From: an uncultured Clostridia bacterium
Lineage (GTDB): Bacteria; Bacillota; Clostridia; TANB77; CAG-508
Assembly (NCBI GenBank): GCA_947625565.1
Contig: CANQOU010000037.1
Coordinates: forward strand, 1 to 10,116
DNA: 10,116 nt
Direction: 5' to 3'
Below, one piece after another: positions 6,298 through 10,116 of the stretch. Under the pieces are notes generated by a model. That model saw only the letters and a program-made list of their open reading frames with translations. It was not told where the DNA came from and did not search any database. Both the position numbers and the translations under genes were made by a program. Position 1 is the stretch's first letter, and each line of letters begins with the position of its first letter.

Positions 6298-7674
6298 ATG
6301 AATGATTATATAAATATTATCGGTGGAGGCTTAGCTGGCTGTGAAGCAGCATATCAAATTGCAAAACAAAACATAAAAGTAAAACTATATGAAATGAAAC
6401 CAAAGAAATTTTCTCCTGCTCATAGTAATGAAAACCTAGCAGAAATAGTATGCAGTAATTCTTTTAAATCAAATTTATTAACAAATGCATGTGGACTATT
6501 AAAAGAGGAACTAAGAAGACTAGATTCTTTGCTAATTCGAATAGCAGATGAAACTAAAGTACCAGCAGGGCAAGCTCTAGCAGTAGATAGAGAAATATTT
6601 TCTAAAAATGTAACAGAGGAATTAAAAAAAGAAAAACTTATAGAAATCATTCCTTGTGAAGTAGGAAAAGATATATCTATAAAGAGTTTAGCACAAGATA
6701 CTATTACAATTATTTGTACAGGACCACTTACATCTGAAGCACTTACAAAAGAAATCCAAGAAATAACAGGACAAGATAAACTATATTTTTATGATGCAGC
6801 AGCACCAATTGTGAGCAAAGAAAGTATAAATTTTGATATTGCATTTTATGGAGATAGATATGTGCAAGAAAAACAAAAAAACGAAACAGTAGAAGAATGG
6901 AAAAAAAGAATAGATATTAACAATAGGTTAGAAAATGTGGAAAACAGTTATATAAATTTACCATTTTCTCAAAAAGAATATGAAGAATTCTTTAACGCTT
7001 TAATAAATGCAGAGGTTGTAACATTACATGAATTTGAAAAACAAGAAATTTTTGAAGGCTGTATGCCAATAGAAATAATGGCTAAAAGAGGCATAGATAC
7101 TTTAAGATATGGACCTTTAAAACCAGTAGGCTTTGATAACCCAAGAACTGCAAAAAGACCATATGCAGTAGTTCAGCTAAGGCAAGATGATAAACAGGCA
7201 AGCTTATATAATTTAGTAGGATTTCAAACCAATTTAAAATTTGGAGAACAAAAAAGAGTGTTTTCTATGATACCAGGATTAGAAAATGCAGAGTTTATAA
7301 AATATGGAGTAATGCACAGAAACACATATTTAAATTCACCAAATTTATTAGATGAGACTTATAAATTAAAAAGTAATTCAAATATATACTTTGCTGGACA
7401 AATTACGGGAGTAGAAGGATATGTAGAATCAATATCTTCTGGAATGGTGGCAGCATTAAATGCAATAAATCAATTAAAAAACAAAAAAGAAAAAGTGATA
7501 TTTTCTGAAAATACAGTAATAGGAGCATTAGCTAAATATATATCAACCCAAAACTCTAAGTTTCAACCAATGAATGCTAACTTTGGAATATTGCCTGAGC
7601 TTGAAGGACAAAAAATTAAAGATAAAAAACAAAGATATTCAAAATATGCTACTAGAAGTTTAAATGAATTTTAA
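6298..7674 (+). CDS. trmFO: TrmFO, folate/FAD-dependent tRNA (uracil-54-C5)-methyltransferase
   Basis: This cytoplasmic flavoenzyme makes ribothymidine (m5U) at position 54 of the tRNA T-loop, taking the methylene from 5,10-methylenetetrahydrofolate and reducing it through FADH2 with NAD(P)H. The 458-residue protein has the FAD dinucleotide motif GGGLAG at 9-14 and the family block AEIVCSNSFKSN with Cys52. A second conserved cysteine, Cys255, lies in EGCMPIEIMAKRG, and the C-terminal flavin segment is FAGQITGVEGYVES. The two cysteines correspond to the functional pair known in Bacillus TrmFO. Residues about 189-216 (Lys/Glu/Asn-rich, containing EEWKKR) look like an insertion relative to the shorter Bacillus protein of about 435 residues. 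ATG 6298 follows AAAGGA at 6282-6287, ten bases away. No separate promoter is visible, so it is probably cotranscribed with scfA through the intervening hairpin. The usual topA/xerC-type neighbours are not in the window. Confidence 0.96.
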   Translation: MNDYINIIGGGLAGCEAAYQIAKQNIKVKLYEMKPKKFSPAHSNENLAEIVCSNSFKSNLLTNACGLLKEELRRLDSLLIRIADETKVPAGQALAVDREIFSKNVTEELKKEKLIEIIPCEVGKDISIKSLAQDTITIICTGPLTSEALTKEIQEITGQDKLYFYDAAAPIVSKESINFDIAFYGDRYVQEKQKNETVEEWKKRIDINNRLENVENSYINLPFSQKEYEEFFNALINAEVVTLHEFEKQEIFEGCMPIEIMAKRGIDTLRYGPLKPVGFDNPRTAKRPYAVVQLRQDDKQASLYNLVGFQTNLKFGEQKRVFSMIPGLENAEFIKYGVMHRNTYLNSPNLLDETYKLKSNSNIYFAGQITGVEGYVESISSGMVAALNAINQLKNKKEKVIFSENTVIGALAKYISTQNSKFQPMNANFGILPELEGQKIKDKKQRYSKYATRSLNEF

Positions 7675-7696
7675 GCTAATAGTAGCTTAATTTATT
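7671..7696 (+). terminator. Weak hairpin at the trmFO stop codon
   Basis: TTAAGCTA (7671-7678) pairs with TAGCTTAA (7683-7690) around an ATAG loop, followed by TTTATT. The trmFO stop codon is inside the left arm. The stem is only 8 bp and A+T-rich and the T run is interrupted, so it is a weak terminator candidate; nothing better is present before the next promoter. Confidence 0.5.
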
Positions 7697-7756
7697 ACCA
7701 TAATATTACAAAAATGTTAAAAAGCATTAAAATTCTACAAAATTTACATAAAATCA

Positions 7757-7785
7757 TTGTATTTTTTTCTAAAATTTGATATAAT
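7757..7785 (+). promoter_or_regulatory. Promoter of the coiled-coil repeat protein gene
   Basis: A perfect TATAAT (7780-7785) with TG in the extended -10 position (7777-7778) lies 17 bp after a poor -35 (TTGTAT, 7757-7762). The surrounding 7691-7836 region is A+T-rich and otherwise featureless. Transcription would start near 7792, about 45 bases before the ATG. Confidence 0.7.
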
Positions 7786-7836
7786 TATTTTTGTATGATA
7801 AAATTTTCTAGAACTGTGATTCGAAAGGGGAAAATT

Positions 7837-10116
7837 ATGGTAAATTTAAATGAAATAGAAAATGATTTAGTAATTAAACAACAAGAATTAGAGGAAAAAT
7901 CAGAAAAAATATCAAACCTAGGAAACGAATATAATGAAAAATTATCTGAGTTAGAAGCTCAATATAGTTCAAATGTAGCAGACTTAAATGCAGAAATTGA
8001 AAGATTAGAAGGTATGAAGCAAACTGCACCAGAAGGAAGTACTGAAGAAGAGATAGATGATGTTAATGCTAATAATGAAGAAGTAGATAAAAAAATTGAA
8101 GAGATAAAACAAGAATTAAAAAATGCAGGGGAAAACTATCAAAATAGTAAAAATCAATTAGAAGAAGATAGAAAACAAGAAGAAGCTGAAAATGAAACAG
8201 AAAGAGAAAATATATCAGAAAACATATCAGCTGTAAAAAAACAATTATTAGAAGCGATAGAACAAAACAGACAAGAAGCAAAACAAGAAGAAGAAAGTGC
8301 AAAAAAAATAGAAGAAAAAGCATATGAAAAATTCCGTGAAAAAAACAAACAAATTAGAGGAACTAAGAAAAATATAGAAAATCTAAAATTATCATTAGAT
8401 AGCTTAAATAAAATTGAAGGTAGTAATGTAGAAGAGGCAAAGAAACAAGTATTAAAGGCAAAAAAAAGTGAGATGCAAAGGTTAAAAAACTTTGCGAAAA
8501 GTAGGACTAAATTATGGGAAAAATATAATGAAGCATATAAAAATAGACAACAGGCTGAAAGAAATACAGAAAATGTAATGAAAGAGACAGAAGAACTTAT
8601 TGCCAAATATTCTTTAAGTATAGAACTAGAAGAAAATGAAGAAAAACCTGAAATAAATGCAGAAGAGCAAGAACAACAAGAAGATGGTGACAAAGAAGCT
8701 AAAAAAACAGAAAGTGAAAAAGAACCAACACTTGGATATACAGCAGAAAGTTTAGAAAATGAAACCAAAAAACTAAAAGACAAAATAAGAGGAAGTTTTG
8801 AAACTAAAGGAATTGCAACAGGAACAGAATTAGAAAATAGAATATATCAAAGAATAGAAAATCAATATATCCTTTTTGATAAAGTATTAAATAATCCAAA
8901 ATCTTCAAAAACGCAAATAGAAAAAATGTCTAAAGAGTTTGAAGAATACAAAGAATGGAATATCAATGATATAGTAAAAGATGTATTACATGTACAAGAA
9001 GAATTTGAAAACAAGGAAGAACTATTAAAGACGGCCGAACAATTAGGGATTATGGGTGAAAGACAAGAAGAACAAACTGAGGAAAAAGAAGAGACACCAA
9101 AATTAGAAATAAAACGAGAAAAGCAAGAAACACAAGAACAACAAGAAGAAAAAATAAACTTTACAGAAGAGGAATTAAAACAGATTATTAAAGAACAAAA
9201 AAATGTGATAAATGAATTTTTTGCAAAAAAAGGGATTACTGATAGTGTTATAATGACTAAAATTTTTAAAGACATTGATATAGAACAGAAAGAATTTATG
9301 AAAATAATTAAGGGAGAAAACGGGTTAAATGTATCTACAAAAGATTTCAATGAAGCATTTGAAGAATTGAAAAAATTTACTAAAGAACTTGGCGAAGTAT
9401 TTAAAGATGAAAAGAAATTAGGAGAATTTATAGATAAATATTTGCAGCAACTAAGAGTACAAACATATATAGAATTTGATAAAAAAGATCTTGAAAAAGT
9501 AACTAAAGAATACAATGATTTTTTACTAGAAGCAAAAAAATTGCAAATACCAATTAGTGATAATTTTAAACTTATAGAAGAAAAACAAACAACGAAAAAT
9601 GCAAGACCAGTAGCAGATGTTAGATTTCTAAATGAAAAGCAAGAAAGAAATGAAAGAAAAAAAACACAAGCTACACCAAGTGTACCAGAAGAAAAACAAA
9701 AAATGCCAGAAGTTCAAGAAATAAAAAGATGGATTTTTAACGAAAAAGATGTATCTAACTTAATAAACGAATATCAAGATAGTATAAATGAATTTTTTAT
9801 AGCAAATGGTTTTCAAGAGCAAGACTCAAGTGAGTTAAGAACAAAAATGCAAGAAATGGTAAACAGATATAAAAATAATTATACACAAATTCTTCAAGAC
9901 ACAGACAATCCAGCATTTGACTCAAAAGTAATCAATGAAGGTTTCTATAATTTACAAAAATATTTGAAAAACGGTGTAGCAATTTTAATTGTAGCGAATG
10001 ATGCTATAAACAGTATAAGAAAACAAATAGACGAGAAAGAATCCGGAGAAGAAAAGGATAAGTTAATTGATAAATATAACAATATCTTAAATGAAGCAAA
10101 ACTTTTAAGAATACCT
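7837..10116 (+). CDS. Large coiled-coil protein with repeated helical modules, function unknown; 3' end outside window
   Basis: The frame runs 760 codons from ATG 7837 without a stop to the last base, so the gene is cut by the window edge. The start follows AAAGGGG at 7824-7830, six bases away. I do not recognise the family. Residues 1 to about 265 are very rich in Glu, Lys, Gln and Asn and look like long alpha-helical coiled coil. Acidic Glu/Gln/Lys linkers (about 265-298, 408-440 and 585-628) separate three diverged modules: about 302-407, 442-572 and 634-760. Modules two and three share INEFF (458-462, 650-654) and close with YNDFLLEAKKLQIP and YNNILNEAKLLRIP. Module one is more degenerate (IRGSFETKG at 317-325). 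No cysteine, signal peptide or clear membrane segment is visible, so a cytoplasmic scaffold-like or filament-associated protein is possible, but no function can be assigned. It has its own promoter. Confidence 0.85.
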   Translation, partial: MVNLNEIENDLVIKQQELEEKSEKISNLGNEYNEKLSELEAQYSSNVADLNAEIERLEGMKQTAPEGSTEEEIDDVNANNEEVDKKIEEIKQELKNAGENYQNSKNQLEEDRKQEEAENETERENISENISAVKKQLLEAIEQNRQEAKQEEESAKKIEEKAYEKFREKNKQIRGTKKNIENLKLSLDSLNKIEGSNVEEAKKQVLKAKKSEMQRLKNFAKSRTKLWEKYNEAYKNRQQAERNTENVMKETEELIAKYSLSIELEENEEKPEINAEEQEQQEDGDKEAKKTESEKEPTLGYTAESLENETKKLKDKIRGSFETKGIATGTELENRIYQRIENQYILFDKVLNNPKSSKTQIEKMSKEFEEYKEWNINDIVKDVLHVQEEFENKEELLKTAEQLGIMGERQEEQTEEKEETPKLEIKREKQETQEQQEEKINFTEEELKQIIKEQKNVINEFFAKKGITDSVIMTKIFKDIDIEQKEFMKIIKGENGLNVSTKDFNEAFEELKKFTKELGEVFKDEKKLGEFIDKYLQQLRVQTYIEFDKKDLEKVTKEYNDFLLEAKKLQIPISDNFKLIEEKQTTKNARPVADVRFLNEKQERNERKKTQATPSVPEEKQKMPEVQEIKRWIFNEKDVSNLINEYQDSINEFFIANGFQEQDSSELRTKMQEMVNRYKNNYTQILQDTDNPAFDSKVINEGFYNLQKYLKNGVAILIVANDAINSIRKQIDEKESGEEKDKLIDKYNNILNEAKLLRIP
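9163..9552 (+). repeat. Protein-level repeat module 2 of the coiled-coil protein
   Basis: Residues about 443-572 form a helical module of roughly 130 residues beginning with TEEELKQIIKEQKNVINEFF and closing with AKKLQIP. It aligns with residues 634-760. At DNA level only short stretches remain identical, for example ATAAATGAATTTTTT at 9208-9222 and 9784-9798, so the duplication is old. Confidence 0.7.
9736..10116 (+). repeat. Protein-level repeat module 3 of the coiled-coil protein
   Basis: Residues about 634-760 repeat the pattern of module 2: a helix with INEFFIANGF, a middle section with a short hydrophobic stretch (VAILIVA), then a closing helix ending LLRIP at the last base of the window. 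The distance from INEFF to the final IP is about 110 residues here and 114 in module 2. Further copies may follow beyond the window. Confidence 0.7.

Noticed and set aside
8154..8783. Open frame of 209 codons on the minus strand
   Set aside because: It is the complement of the Glu/Lys-rich coiled-coil gene, giving a Ser/Phe/Leu/Cys-rich translation without domain logic; no promoter or ribosome site supports it.
8862..9515. Open frame of 217 codons on the minus strand
   Set aside because: Same cause: antisense of GAA/AAA-rich codons gives Ser- and Phe-rich low-complexity protein. The + strand frame is continuous and much better supported.

Overview
The window is strongly A+T-rich and reads almost entirely on the + strand. 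It looks like a chromosomal segment from an endospore-forming Clostridia-class Firmicute. Three things point there: a six-cysteine SCIFF ranthipeptide precursor (a family characteristic of Clostridia), a Spo0E-like phosphatase of the sporulation phosphorelay, and the paired M16-type proteins YfmF/YfmH. Genus cannot be settled from the sequence; an uncultured, low-GC gut-type lineage is a reasonable guess.

Layout. (1) 1-2510: an M16 pair. yfmF enters from outside the window and lacks the zinc motif; yfmH follows and has an intact HxxEH. A hairpin terminator at 2518-2556 closes the unit. (2) 2560-2898: a short monocistronic unit with its own promoter and terminator, encoding a 50-residue Spo0E-like protein. 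Upstream are three GTC-centred elements exactly 10 bp apart that resemble Spo0A boxes. (3) 2915-6068: a 1004-residue SNF2-family ATPase with its own strong promoter and an intrinsic terminator. (4) 6003-7690: a promoter whose -10 box lies inside the helicase terminator stem, then the 49-residue SCIFF precursor gene (scfA), a perfect 11-bp inverted repeat, and trmFO. The radical SAM maturase that normally sits beside scfA is absent from this window. (5) 7757 to the end: a promoter and one long open frame (760 codons, no stop before the window ends) for a cysteine-free coiled-coil protein with at least three diverged copies of a helical module.

How the genes relate. Each block has its own promoter and terminator, so this is a string of small units, not one pathway. 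The more interesting parts are the short genes: an orphan-looking SCIFF gene coupled to tRNA methyltransferase trmFO, with base composition unlike its neighbours; a likely Spo0A~P feedback module; and an unrecognised repeat protein at the right edge. All gaps between genes are shorter than 300 bases and are accounted for by the promoters, terminators and inverted repeats listed. I see no tRNA, rRNA, CRISPR array, insertion sequence or minus-strand gene.
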